NCBI RefSeq assembly: GCF_003201935.1
Contig: NZ_QJJL01000011.1
Location: 1-60,997, forward strand
Source of the DNA: Loktanella sp. PT4BL
GTDB lineage: Bacteria; Pseudomonadota; Alphaproteobacteria; Rhodobacterales; Rhodobacteraceae
Reading direction: 5' to 3'
Length of the DNA: 60,997 bases
Shown: in pieces, positions 1 to 8,346 of the stretch
How the letters are laid out: every line of letters begins with the position of its first letter
Position numbering within the stretch: position 1 is the stretch's first letter
The notes under the pieces: generated by a model
The model's database searches: none
What the model was told of the DNA's origin: nothing
The model's input: only the letters and a program-made list of their open reading frames with translations
Position numbers and translations under genes: made by a program

Positions 1-1
1 A

Positions 2-95
2 GGACCCGTCTGGTTGAACCCAGAAAACGAAACCAGCGCCCCTGAAATCAGAGACGCCGCATGAAATCGGCGGACAACTTGTTTGACAAACACCG
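2..95 (+). repeat. 94-bp inverted repeat, left copy
   Basis: This stretch is the reverse complement of 2522-2615 with about 8 mismatches in 94 positions (roughly 91% identity, compared by eye). The right copy is the 3' end of the small minus-strand gene at 2531-2728. In this left copy the same reading frame has a TGA stop about five codons in, so it is a dead fragment of that gene. The pair brackets the orphan nuclease-like gene and an IS5 remnant. Confidence 0.85.
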
Positions 96-380
96 AACGC
101 AGAAGGATGGGTCGCATGGATGAATTGGTGGTCTCAACACCATGGCAAATCTTTTCGTGATTCTAGGAGCACTTGGGAGGCGTTCGAGAGCTGTTTTGAA
201 CAAGTGATGAGGGATGCCGCATGCCGCGCAGAAAAGAGCTGAGACTTCGACAAGTTTAATTTCGGCTAGGCCCCCCCGAAGCGGACTTGGAGAAATGCTT
301 TCTCTTGCTCCGTTGTCGCCGTCAGCTTACTCGTCTATGACGATTATTCAGATTGGCTACAGACGAAAACGTTCACTCAA

Positions 381-1427
381 GTGCATCCCGACATTCAGAG
401 GTATTATTCAGACGTAAGAGGTTTGGCTATCTCGAAGCCAGTTCCACATGTGAGCGCACAATGCCCTGACACAATCGCCTTCTATTTGGCGACAAAAGAT
501 TTGGTTCAAGCAAGCGGCTGGCACTGGCTTGGATATCTATACAACTTACCATGGATCGACGCTAACATGTGGAGGTTGGCAAACCTGTGTGTTCGAGCCG
601 AGCGACGATTGCCGGGTTTGGGCATCCGCTACATTAATGAACTCGCGCACTTAGGTGGACCCGAACGCGACGAACGCCGTTACGAACAGATCTTACAGCT
701 ATTTGCCGAGGTGTTCGCGATCGATAGGGTTTTGGTGATGTATTGGAGTGACGAGGCACAGTTTTACTTCGAGCCACGAGGCACAAATGGACTTCGTCCT
801 GAGTTCAGGGTTGTCGACAAAGACGGCGCTTACAATTTTGAAGTTAAGTCGCCAAGCCTACTGGCCCACCAGCGACTAAGAGCAGCAGCTAGCGCTCAAC
901 TCCCTGTGCGTATCACAAAGGAGTTTACCACTTCTGTCCGAATGAAAAGCCCAGACGCGCTGTTGCCGCGAGACAATCCAATAAAGGATTTTTTAGTTAG
1001 TGCAGATGCAAAGTTCTCCGGGTTCCCCAGAGACTTGGGCGCAAATATTCTGATTATTTTATGGGATGATTTTATTTACGAGCCTATCGGGAGTCTATTG
1101 TCAGATTTTGCCGGCCTACTGACAAGTAATTCATTTCATAGATCAGGCGAGGAAGCAGTCATCTTTGAGAATGTTGATGCTGTTATTTGTGTGCGTCAAA
1201 TGAATGTTTTCCAGGAGGCATTAGCTGAGCGTGCGTTGCCAGATGATAGGACTGACATGTTCGATCTAAGCCACAATCCTTTCACTCCCAACGTATTCAT
1301 TCCAACACCTTGGGGCAATGCATGCCCCCAATTCATACTCGAAATGTTTGGTGCGCTCATGCATGATGACGAGCGCCTCCAAACCATTGCTGAATATAGG
1401 ATCCCTGAATACATTTTTTACGTGTAA
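381..1427 (+). CDS. Orphan protein with PD-(D/E)XK-like nuclease motif
   Basis: The protein has 348 residues from a GTG start and belongs to no family I recognise. Around residues 145-165 it has a Pro-Glu-Phe, then a short turn containing a Lys-Asp-Gly, then Phe-Glu-Val-Lys-Ser. This hydrophobic strand with E-x-K after an acidic residue is typical of PD-(D/E)XK nucleases. A nuclease role is inferred from this motif only. The start is uncertain: the same frame stays open upstream to about position 270 and reads as plausible protein just before the GTG, but there is no ATG there, so the N-terminus may be truncated or frameshifted. No signal peptide or membrane segment is seen. The gene is AT-richer than the operons further right and lies between the two arms of an inverted repeat, which suggests acquired DNA. 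Confidence 0.7.
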   Translation: MHPDIQRYYSDVRGLAISKPVPHVSAQCPDTIAFYLATKDLVQASGWHWLGYLYNLPWIDANMWRLANLCVRAERRLPGLGIRYINELAHLGGPERDERRYEQILQLFAEVFAIDRVLVMYWSDEAQFYFEPRGTNGLRPEFRVVDKDGAYNFEVKSPSLLAHQRLRAAASAQLPVRITKEFTTSVRMKSPDALLPRDNPIKDFLVSADAKFSGFPRDLGANILIILWDDFIYEPIGSLLSDFAGLLTSNSFHRSGEEAVIFENVDAVICVRQMNVFQEALAERALPDDRTDMFDLSHNPFTPNVFIPTPWGNACPQFILEMFGALMHDDERLQTIAEYRIPEYIFYV

Positions 1428-1749
1428 TCTTTGCCTCGAGTTCATTAAATCCGCTTGTCTGTTCCGGGCCGATGACGCAACTTTGCAAAACCCGCTTTCT
1501 GCGCTTCGCGGCCCTTCGCCCGAGCGGAGCAAACGACCGCTCTCCGCCCTTCGTGACGGCTGCCGCTTCCGGCGGATGCGGACTTTGGTGGACCAAAAGA
1601 AGTGGTCGCTTTGGACCAAATCTAGTAGGTCAAGACGCCTCACAGTCCTTTGGGGAAATAGTGTAAGTATGGGCGCAGCATTGGTTGATCCTTGTAGGTT
1701 GTCGTCTCTATGGACTCGTCCAATTCAACAAAGCCAAGCTCAAACCGTA
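1428..1749. other. Intergenic stretch without a supported gene
   Basis: Several overlapping open frames cross this stretch on both strands, but none looks like protein. The sequence around 1490-1570 is GC-rich low-complexity material. It ends where the IS5 transposase remnant begins. Confidence 0.6.
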
Positions 1750-1933
1750 CTTTCCCTAGAGCTGCGGGTAGGCGACCGGCGCGTCTTAAGCGGAATTATC
1801 TTCTTTAATCGCAATGGCTTACGTTGGAGTGAGACTCCCGCGGAATATGGTCCGCCCGAGACATTGTATAACCGTTGGAAGCGATGGAGTGACATGGGTG
1901 TGTTCGCGCGGATCATGACGGGATTGGCGGCAC
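1750..1933 (+). mobile_element. IS5-family transposase N-terminal remnant
   Basis: The frame around 1765-1932 encodes a VGDRRVLSGIIFFNRNGLRW segment followed by a PAEYGP.ETLYNRWKRWSD stretch and a GLAA end. This is the conserved N-terminal region of the short ORF A of IS5-family (IS1031/ISL-like) transposases. Only about 60 residues remain. The part before VGDRR is out of frame, with in-frame stops in the frame that would encode the usual FFP motif. The catalytic DDE part is absent and the sequence runs straight into the next gene. I see no intact inverted ends. It is a dead insertion-sequence fragment. Confidence 0.8.
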
Positions 1934-1956
1934 CGAAACCTCAGTTTCAACAACGG

Positions 1957-2439
1957 TCAATCTTGATCTCCTAGCTCGATCATCACCGGCTCTTCCCCGT
2001 CCGTCAAAAACCGTCCAACGTACTGCAGGCCAGATGACGACCGAGCAGCACATTCAATCCGCGCAGGACCGGCGTATGGGTTTTCAAATAAGCACTCCCC
2101 CTCGACCAATTGAATGCCACCCGCCAGGACCACCCCATCTATAGGCTGTATCCGAACATTCGCAGACGGAGATTGCTGTTCTTGGCCTTGACCTGAAAAG
2201 GTGATGATTTTTCCTCCGGGCCCTTCCGCCATGAAGGCAAAGCCTATCCGCCCGTCGTCGTAATCGGTGTTAAACAAATTACCGTCACACGGCATGGCCT
2301 CCCCATCAATTACCAATTTGGCACAAGTTCCGCTAACTGCCATTAAGAACGCCATTTGACGATCAGTGTCCTGGGCGGAAGCAGCAACACCGATGATATT
2401 TATCAACAAGCTTGAGATGGTGAATAGTCTGGGTATCAT
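1957..2439 (-). CDS. Small secreted protein of unknown function
   Basis: The protein has 160 residues and begins with a signal peptide: Arg near the start, a hydrophobic stretch (residues about 5-20) and an Ala-Ala-Ser-Ala-Gln-type cleavage region near residue 22. The mature part contains paired cysteines (for example in the KLVIDGEAMPCDG and GECLFENP regions) and reads like a small periplasmic beta-rich protein. I do not recognise the family. It stands alone, beside the IS5 remnant on one side and the small orphan genes on the other, with no operon partner. Confidence 0.7.
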   Translation of the reverse strand: MIPRLFTISSLLINIIGVAASAQDTDRQMAFLMAVSGTCAKLVIDGEAMPCDGNLFNTDYDDGRIGFAFMAEGPGGKIITFSGQGQEQQSPSANVRIQPIDGVVLAGGIQLVEGECLFENPYAGPARIECAARSSSGLQYVGRFLTDGEEPVMIELGDQD

Positions 2440-2521
2440 TTGTGTGCCTCACATATCTCTATTACTTCTTCGCCCGCATCAGACAGGCCCTCAGGTGACC
2501 GACAGCATTCGCGCATACCTG

Positions 2522-2615
2522 CGGTGTTTGTCAAACAAGTTGTCCGCCGATTTCATGCCGCATCTCTGATTTCAGGAGCGCCGATTTCGGTTTCTGGGTT
2601 AAGCCAGACGGGTCC
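2522..2615 (-). repeat. 94-bp inverted repeat, right copy
   Basis: This is the intact partner of the repeat at 2-95. It encodes the last ~28 residues of the gene at 2531-2728, in frame. The similarity stops abruptly just past the stop codon on the left side. Confidence 0.85.
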
Positions 2616-2728
2616 AGCGGATTGCCAGTTTCGGTTTTAACCTGGTCAAACCCAACACGCTCGATCGGATAATCGAAGCTGTTCAGGCAATCAGCGTCAT
2701 AGAAGATGTCAGCGATACGATGGGTCAT
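2531..2728 (-). CDS. Small hypothetical protein, second gene of a pair
   Basis: A 65-residue protein whose ATG overlaps the stop of the upstream gene (2725-3081) as ATGA, so the two are probably translated together. It is hydrophilic, with no membrane segment and no family I recognise. Its 3' half is duplicated in inverted orientation, with a stop codon, at 2-95. The duplication and the position beside an IS remnant suggest a mobile or duplicated small-gene pair. A toxin-antitoxin pair would be one guess, but no motif supports it. Confidence 0.45.
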   Translation of the reverse strand: MTHRIADIFYDADCLNSFDYPIERVGFDQVKTETGNPLDPSGLTQKPKSALLKSEMRHEIGGQLV

Positions 2729-3081
2729 TTCTTTGCCCTTTTCTTCTTCTCAGAGCGGGGTCTTTTACCAGACTTGGCAATCTTTAAAGCTGGCAGAGTA
2801 GACCTTAACCTCAAAATCCGACGTCTAAGTTTGTCCATCTCTAGCGAAGAAACATCAGAAGCTGCGGCCCACAACTCCATCCGCTTCTCAAGTTTTAAAA
2901 GCTCCTCACGGTCAGCTTTCGTTCGTGCTTTTGCCGCCTTCTGTAGTCCGCGAACGCGTTCCTCTGGACGGGTTGCAGGCTGGTCAGTCGGTCCTCTTTG
3001 CCCTTCGGCTGGCTCTGAACCGTTTTGGCGCATCCGGTTGGTGCGATTTAGCTTTTCGTAGTCCAATCGATTTCCGCCCAC
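2725..3081 (-). CDS. Lysine/arginine/glutamate-rich hypothetical protein
   Basis: A 118-residue, highly charged protein. Residues about 45-85 (EERVRGLQKAAKARTKADRE and on) look like a coiled coil. The C-terminus is a basic tail of alternating Lys/Arg/Ala that could bind nucleic acid. There is no recognised domain. It is the first gene of a two-gene unit, overlapping the next gene by ATGA. A competing plus-strand frame over the same bases (2720-3061) has a less natural composition. Confidence 0.5.
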   Translation of the reverse strand: MGGNRLDYEKLNRTNRMRQNGSEPAEGQRGPTDQPATRPEERVRGLQKAAKARTKADREELLKLEKRMELWAAASDVSSLEMDKLRRRILRLRSTLPALKIAKSGKRPRSEKKKRAKK

Positions 3082-3549
3082 CCCTAGACCCCCAACACCT
3101 TCGTCACCTCGTCTCCTAGATGGGCAAGGGTAAGCCGTTGTCGCCCAATGCTACAAACGACTTTTTGAAAAAGCACCTACAATATTTTCATGGTAAGCAT
3201 CAATGCCTCGGCTAGCTTTGCGCAGTAATCGCACCTCAGGTCATGTCGAGAAGGAGGGGGTTCCCTGTATGCTTACCCATCGGCGATCACCGACTTCACA
3301 AGGCATTTCCCTTTCGAGCATCACCTCGCCTTTGGCATCGACGGCACATGAGCGAAGTGACACATCCAAACTGGCAAATATTCCATCATTCATCTCCCTT
3401 GTTCACAGTCTGCCTGTGATTTTAAAGGGAGCTCTACCTCTGAATAGGGGGCAGCCCAATTGCGCATGCTTCGAGCCTATTCAGTCACTCACGAGTTAGC
3501 AAATTTTGGGTTAGATCCAAGAAACGTCGTTGTAAGCGTCGTTCAAGTT
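3082..3549. other. Gene-poor stretch
   Basis: I see no convincing gene here. A plus-strand frame at 3203-3499 is open for 98 codons but has no recognisable domain and an unnatural composition. No repeat or stable hairpin stood out. Confidence 0.5.
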
Positions 3550-3915
3550 TTACTTTTGGATCGTCCTCTTAAGACGGCGTCTAATTTTTTCTACTTTTTG
3601 CTTGGTATCTGGCTGGGTCTTTGCCCAAGCCAGTGGGCCACCTGAAGCATTGATTTCTTTTGCTATGTTGGTGGGAAGTCCTGATGTAGATGGCATCGCG
3701 CTCTCAGTGGCCATGGCCATTCTAATCTTTCCAAGAAACACAGATCGGACTCTACCAGAATCACGTGCTACCTTACTTGGGCCACCAATCGCAGCCTGGC
3801 CAACATTTAGGGGCATTCCACTATGACCTATTGGTGCGCCATCAATGGATACACTCCCCCATCTCCGAAGCCGCATTTCTCGACCTATACGCGACCAATT
3901 GAACCCACTTTTCAT
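3550..3915 (-). CDS. Doubtful hypothetical protein
   Basis: A 121-residue frame with a Gly/Ala/Ser-rich middle and a basic C-terminus. The composition is more protein-like than the plus-strand shadow frame (3602-3826), which is why I list it. No domain is recognised, it has no operon partner, and the DNA to its right (3916-4140) is gene-free. It may be a decayed fragment. Confidence 0.3.
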   Translation of the reverse strand: MKSGFNWSRIGREMRLRRWGSVSIDGAPIGHSGMPLNVGQAAIGGPSKVARDSGRVRSVFLGKIRMAMATESAMPSTSGLPTNIAKEINASGGPLAWAKTQPDTKQKVEKIRRRLKRTIQK

Positions 3916-4140
3916 AGCACAACTTTAGCATAGTTTGGATCGCCGCAAAAGGCGAACGGCAGCAAGGTCCCGCATTGCTGACCTTGGTGCCTGGTGCAGA
4001 TAGCGACGCGTCGACCTTCAGCCCTGAATGGCCGCTTCCATGTTTTTTAACAGGATGCGTTTGCACCTTCAGCGAATGGCGGCAATCCGCCCACATCGAT
4101 GCTCATACAGGCCGCTTCGTTTGATCTGAAGAACCCCGCT

Positions 4141-5133
4141 TCATGGCAGTACGCTGATGGACGCGCCTCGGTAGCCTGCCACCATCTCTCGCAGCTGTGC
4201 CGGCTCAACCACCTCGACCTCCCTACCCCACTTGCCGAGATGCCAGGCCATCTCTACGAGGCCGCTGGCTTCGAAGCTGACCAGCAGCCCGCCATCGTCT
4301 AAGTCAACTATTTCCTGCTTGGAGTGAAACTCAAACTCTCGAGCAATCGCTGCGGCGGCAGGACTGAACCGCCACACGACCCGCGTGAACTCTTTGTCGG
4401 AGTGGAACGACCCAAATGACCTCGCCGCATAGGTTTCCAGATCGAAGTCCCTGTCCTTCTCAAACCATTCGTTGGTGATTTCGGCCTTTTCGATGCGATC
4501 CATGCGGAAGCGGCGCAGGTTGGTATCTTTGGCGGTGTCACGAGCAACAAGGTAATGCCGCGTGCCCAGCAGAATCCCATAAGGTTCGACGACGCGCTTA
4601 CGTACCTTGGCATCCTGCGCACCCTTGTATCGAATAACCAGCCGGAACGGCCCTCTGAGAGCTGCTGATACAATGTTCAGCACGTCCGGGGAGGTTTTGA
4701 CCTTTGGGCCTGGGCGGCAAGCATAGCCTTTGGCCTCGAGGATCGCCTCGGCATCCACCTCCATTTTTCGCGCTAGTGGAGACGGCAAGGTTGCTACCAA
4801 GCGGTCGCGCAGCGATCGTAGCGCCTTCACTTCCATATCAGCGCCCTCTCGCTCTGCCCTCGTAATGCTTACCTCAAGCGCGACGAGTTCATGCCTATAA
4901 AGCCCCTGCATGCCAAGCATGCTGGTGTCGCGCAGCTTCCACCTGCGACGCCGTTCACCATCGATATCATGCGACATGCTCGGGAATACGTCCTTCAACG
5001 CATAGATCATGCGCTGGGCGGTCCGCTCATTTACACAGAACTCCTCAGCCACCTGCTTCACGGTGATGCCGCTGTGTCGGCTCGCGGACATGCCGGCCAG
5101 CTTCAATAAGTCCTGTGCCTTTTGAAACGACAT
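4141..5133 (-). CDS. HTH and WYL-domain transcriptional regulator
   Basis: A 330-residue regulator. Residues about 1-65 form a winged helix-turn-helix (ITVKQVAEEFCVNERTAQRM fits a DeoR/HTH_11-type fold). Residues about 150-225 form the WYL domain: a LVIRYKGA.D strand, the VVEPYGILLGTRHYLVARD core and an RRFRMDRIEKAE strand. A WYL C-terminal extension follows. WYL proteins sense nucleic-acid or nucleotide ligands and often control defence or mobile-element genes. Here it lies alone between decayed DNA and an integrase module, so its target is not evident. The ATG at 5133 gives the full HTH. Confidence 0.9.
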   Translation of the reverse strand: MSFQKAQDLLKLAGMSASRHSGITVKQVAEEFCVNERTAQRMIYALKDVFPSMSHDIDGERRRRWKLRDTSMLGMQGLYRHELVALEVSITRAEREGADMEVKALRSLRDRLVATLPSPLARKMEVDAEAILEAKGYACRPGPKVKTSPDVLNIVSAALRGPFRLVIRYKGAQDAKVRKRVVEPYGILLGTRHYLVARDTAKDTNLRRFRMDRIEKAEITNEWFEKDRDFDLETYAARSFGSFHSDKEFTRVVWRFSPAAAAIAREFEFHSKQEIVDLDDGGLLVSFEASGLVEMAWHLGKWGREVEVVEPAQLREMVAGYRGASISVLP

Positions 5134-5371
5134 ATTCGCACTATCCCCGACAGTTATTGACGTAGTGCCTGGTTTATAACTCAGAAGAGGTCGATTCGTC
5201 CTAACAAAGCTGATCGATTGAAGAATTTGGCTGCCGCCACTGTGCCACGATCAACGCGGCCCAGCTTCATCAATCGAGCGCCTCGACGTTCTCTCCTCAC
5301 CGAAGCCCAGACGGATCCAGCCACTCCATCGTGGCAGGCCGTATCACCTTGAATCCAGAACTGGAGCCCGC

Positions 5372-5968
5372 ATGGCACTACCTCAAAGAGCATTCCTCAC
5401 CTTGCACGAAACCGCCTCCCGATGGGGGTGTACCATTGCCGACATTGGCGGCTGGGCCACGGAGGGCAAACTGGACATCGTGACCGGTATTCCAGTTGTG
5501 ACCTGCGGAACCGAAAAGGTTTCTGGCAAGATTACAATCTTGCCCATGGACATGCTGCCTTTATTCCGCCGCAGCGGGACCGGTCCGACGGTCATCAAGC
5601 TGCAGCGGATCAAACCGGAACATTCGGATGACTGGTGCTACGTGACAGAGCCAGCCGAAGGCGTCGAAGTTTCTATCGCAGATCTGCTGCTCAGTGGGCT
5701 TGATGTGCTGCGCTTTGAAGACGAACACGATCTGCTGCGTCGCATCGGTGGTGGCACAGGTGCCCTTTCACCCTACGACTGGGAGGGGATGTATGTAGCG
5801 ATGATCAAGCGCATCCACGAGCATGGCATCCCTGAAACTCAAGCGGAACTGATCGGAGAGCTGCAGGACTGGTTTGCCGATGTTGCTGAAAACGGGGATG
5901 TCCCAGACGAGAGCACCATCCGCCGACGTCTCCGGCCCTTCTGGCGCGCCCTGCGCAGTGAGAAGTAA
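5372..5968 (+). CDS. Hypothetical protein beside the integrase
   Basis: A 198-residue protein. The first ~30 residues (FLTLHETASRWGCTIADIGG) look like a MerR/excisionase-type helix-turn-helix. The C-terminal ~55 residues (an HGIPETQAELIGELQDWFAD stretch, then DESTIRRRLRPFWRAL) resemble the end of small regulators that recur in proteobacterial mobile elements. It converges on the integrase gene with only 14 bp between the two stops. A DNA-binding role in the element is inferred. Confidence 0.75.
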   Translation: MALPQRAFLTLHETASRWGCTIADIGGWATEGKLDIVTGIPVVTCGTEKVSGKITILPMDMLPLFRRSGTGPTVIKLQRIKPEHSDDWCYVTEPAEGVEVSIADLLLSGLDVLRFEDEHDLLRRIGGGTGALSPYDWEGMYVAMIKRIHEHGIPETQAELIGELQDWFADVAENGDVPDESTIRRRLRPFWRALRSEK

Positions 5969-5982
5969 CCGCCCCCACATTC

Positions 5983-7248
5983 TCAAGCCCGCTTCGCTTC
6001 GTTCTGAGCATTTGCGTCATGCACAATCTTCGGCCGTGGCCGGAACATACCGGCCACCGCGTCAACACCGGCGCGCAGAGGCGAATCCATCAAATGCGCA
6101 TAGCGCAGCGTCGTCTGCATCTGACTATGACCGAGCAGTTTGCCGATCATTTCCAGCGAGGCGCCGCCACTGACTAGAAGCGAGGCGAATGTATGGCGCA
6201 GGTCGTGGATACGCACCTCTGAAAGATCAGCTTGTCGCTGTACCGTCATCCAAAACCGGCGGATTTCCTTGACGGGTTGGCCCGGGACATCGCCTGGGAA
6301 CAGCCAAGGGTTACCCTTTGGTACGACAAGCGCCCGTTGGCGCACGATCGCTGCAACATCAGCTGAAATCGGCACCCTGTGTATCTTGCGCTGCTTGGTG
6401 GTGGCAGCTGGCTTTGACCAAATCCCAAGCTCTAGATTGAACTGTTCAAATCGCGCCTGGCGCACCTCGCCCACACGAGAGCCGGTCAGCATGCAGATGC
6501 GGATGATACCAGCGGCGCGCTGGTCTTCGGCCGCATCCAGCACCTCGGCGAGTCGACCAATTTCTTCATGGGAGAGGAAGCGCTCACGGGCGGTCTCAAC
6601 GCGCTTCTTGAAGCCGGCGGCTGGATTGTCCGTGCGCCAGCCCCACTGGATGGCGAGGTTGAACATCTTGCGCAGCACTTCGCCGATCCGGTTGGCACGC
6701 ACCGGTGTGGGCTTGCGCCCTTGCAGCTTGCGCGCGCGGTTGTTCGGCTTCGCCTTGGATGGCCGTGCCCTGCCCTCTGCGATGAGGTTCAGTAGTTTTG
6801 CCACATCATGCGGGGTGATTTCTGTGACCAGCCTGTTTCCCCAATGGGGGGCGACCAGCTTGGTCAGGAAGGATTTGTGATCGGACGCACTCAAGGGTGT
6901 CAGGGTCGAGGCGTGCTCGACAAGATAGCGCTCAATCATGTCATCAAAGCGGGGCGCCTCGCGCAGCGTGTCCCGCTCTTCCATAGGATCTGTGCCCTCG
7001 TCGATCAGGCGGCGTAATTCGCGGGCGCGCTCTCGGGCCGCGGTTACGCTCCACTCAGGCCAGCGCCCGATCGCCATACGGCGCTGTCGGCCCGCGAAGC
7101 GATAGTCCATCGCAAATGACCGCTCGCCCGAGGGCATAACGCGAATGGAGAGTCCTCGTATCTCGGTATCAAAGACCTGGTAAGCTCGATCCTCTTCCGA
7201 GATCTGCTCACGCACAGTTTTATCATTTAGTCGCAATCGGTTAACCAT
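5983..7248 (-). CDS. Tyrosine integrase (P4-type, DUF4102 N-terminus)
   Basis: A 421-residue site-specific recombinase. The N-terminus matches the DUF4102 arm-binding domain of P4-type integrases (around VMPSGERSFAMDYRFAGRQRR). A core-binding domain follows, then the catalytic domain with all expected residues: Arg in GSRVGEVR (about residue 255), His-x-x-Arg in HDLRHTFAS (about 345), His in LLGHSQ and the nucleophile Tyr in TLRYAH (about 382). I chose ATG 7248 rather than the in-frame GTG at 7254 because GGAG lies 8 bases before it. It would integrate and excise the element whose early genes follow divergently from 7838. It appears intact. Confidence 0.95.
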   Translation of the reverse strand: MVNRLRLNDKTVREQISEEDRAYQVFDTEIRGLSIRVMPSGERSFAMDYRFAGRQRRMAIGRWPEWSVTAARERARELRRLIDEGTDPMEERDTLREAPRFDDMIERYLVEHASTLTPLSASDHKSFLTKLVAPHWGNRLVTEITPHDVAKLLNLIAEGRARPSKAKPNNRARKLQGRKPTPVRANRIGEVLRKMFNLAIQWGWRTDNPAAGFKKRVETARERFLSHEEIGRLAEVLDAAEDQRAAGIIRICMLTGSRVGEVRQARFEQFNLELGIWSKPAATTKQRKIHRVPISADVAAIVRQRALVVPKGNPWLFPGDVPGQPVKEIRRFWMTVQRQADLSEVRIHDLRHTFASLLVSGGASLEMIGKLLGHSQMQTTLRYAHLMDSPLRAGVDAVAGMFRPRPKIVHDANAQNEAKRA

Positions 7249-7335
7249 GACCACTTCTCCTTTTGCCCATCACACATGCGTAAATGCGAGGGTCTAGCAA
7301 GCGAAGCATGGTCCTTTGAGCGGCACATAGGCAGT

Positions 7336-7373
7336 GACCGGCGGTGATGCGCCAAAACCCTGCCGGTCATTGA
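7336..7373 (-). repeat. Int/xis intergenic palindrome, inverted copy
   Basis: A roughly 38-bp element bounded by GACCGGC and GCCGGTC and ending in TCATTGA. Its reverse complement is nearly identical to 7717-7754. It lies just upstream of the integrase start. Confidence 0.75.
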
Positions 7374-7520
7374 AAACATGGGAAAAAATGTCGGGCGGCT
7401 TTCATCGCGTTCGGCGAATCCGCTGGGCAGCAGATTGGATTTTGCGCAAAAAGCGCGATCCAAAGGGCATCTTGCTCTCAGATTAGGGGCTGATTTTGTA
7501 AATTTCGTTTAAAATCAATG

Positions 7521-7549
7521 ACCGGCAAAGGTCCGGACCCCTTGCCGGT
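7521..7549. repeat. 29-bp palindrome between integrase and excisionase
   Basis: The outer arms ACCGGCAA (7521-7528) and TTGCCGGT (7542-7549) enclose GGTCC/GGACC. The element is preceded by TCAATG, as are its relatives at 7336-7373 (inverted) and 7717-7754. It could form a cruciform or bind a dimeric protein. Confidence 0.8.
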
Positions 7550-7716
7550 TGGGCGAATGCGTCTGCGCGCCCGTGAAACCTCCTGAAACACGGCGAAATC
7601 TTGTAAATTGGCTGATTTTGGGCGGCCACGACTCTGCGCCCGCCAATTTGCGCAGGCTCGACGCCGTCCTTCGCTTTGCACTCTACCGCCACCGCAGCCG
7701 AAAAAGATCAATGTTA

Positions 7717-7754
7717 TCAATGACCGGCAGCCATTTGGCGCATCACCGCCGGTC
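7717..7754 (+). repeat. Int/xis intergenic palindrome, direct copy
   Basis: Begins CAATGACCGGC and ends GCCGGTC. The interior TTTGGCGCATCACCGCCGG is shared exactly, in inverted orientation, with 7336-7373. Together with the central palindrome it forms a symmetric array between the divergent integrase and excisionase genes. It is a candidate for recombination-factor or repressor binding. Confidence 0.75.
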
Positions 7755-7837
7755 TCCGCCTTCCCGCCACCCTTTCCGCTCTGCGTTTCTGAACCCCTGA
7801 ACTCTGCCCTTGTCGGGCCAAACCCAGGAGAAACAAG

Positions 7838-8086
7838 ATGCCAAACCTTGGAACCTTACCCCGATCCAGCGGCCCTCAACGCCTTATGAGCGGTTGGATC
7901 AGCCGCCTCGACCTCGCCCTCGAGCTTGGTGTCACCGTCGAAACCCTGCACCGCTGGGAGAAAATCCGTTTCGGCCCGCCCTGCGTGCGCGCTGGCCGGA
8001 AAATCTATTACCGGCGAGATGCCGTGCAGGACTGGCTGATGCTGCAGGAAGCCCCTGCGCCACGCCGCGCGGGGTCACGCCGATGA
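7838..8086 (+). CDS. Excisionase-like HTH protein
   Basis: An 82-residue protein with one MerR/AlpA-like helix-turn-helix: residues about 22-65, with a DLALELGVTVETLHRWEK helix pair followed by GPPCVRAGRKIYYRRDAVQD. This is the usual form of excisionases and small element regulators. The ATG follows AGGAG by 7 bases. Its stop overlaps the next start (ATGA), opening a run of five coupled genes. It is divergent from the integrase, so a recombination-directionality role is likely but inferred. Confidence 0.85.
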   Translation: MPNLGTLPRSSGPQRLMSGWISRLDLALELGVTVETLHRWEKIRFGPPCVRAGRKIYYRRDAVQDWLMLQEAPAPRRAGSRR

Positions 8087-8346
8087 GCATCCCCCTTCCC
8101 TTCCGCAAGCCCAGCGCCCGGGACCGCGTCCGCCAGGAATGGATCGAAGAGCGTCGGCGCGAAGCGCGCATGGTGGTTGCCGATGTTGCGCACCATTCCG
8201 ACCACATGCTGCGCCTCGCCTGCAATGTGCTGGTGCAACATGGTGAATCCCCCGAAGAGCGCGAGGACGCGCGCATCCTGCTTGTTGTCCTCGATGCGAA
8301 GACGCCAGGGCGGCTGCCCGCGCCAGATCGGGGTGGCCGCACATGA
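8083..8346 (+). CDS. Small hypothetical protein of the element
   Basis: An 87-residue charged protein starting at the ATG that overlaps the previous stop. The middle (QEWIEERRREARMVVADVAH and on) is helical and the C-terminus is Arg/Pro-rich. No domain is recognised. It is conserved in position between excisionase-like and VRR-NUC genes, judging by the tight coupling on both sides (its stop overlaps the next ATG by 4 bases). Confidence 0.65.
   Translation: MSIPLPFRKPSARDRVRQEWIEERRREARMVVADVAHHSDHMLRLACNVLVQHGESPEEREDARILLVVLDAKTPGRLPAPDRGGRT

Noticed and set aside
3842..4096. 84-residue minus-strand frame ending in a Cys-rich stretch
   Set aside because: It has no domain and no ribosome-binding site, and resembles the spurious frames common in decayed Rhodobacterales spacer DNA.
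7478..7720. Minus-strand frames with a repeated IYKISP peptide
   Set aside because: The repeated peptide comes from AT-rich DNA repeats in the int-xis intergenic region; there is no start signal and they overlap palindromes.
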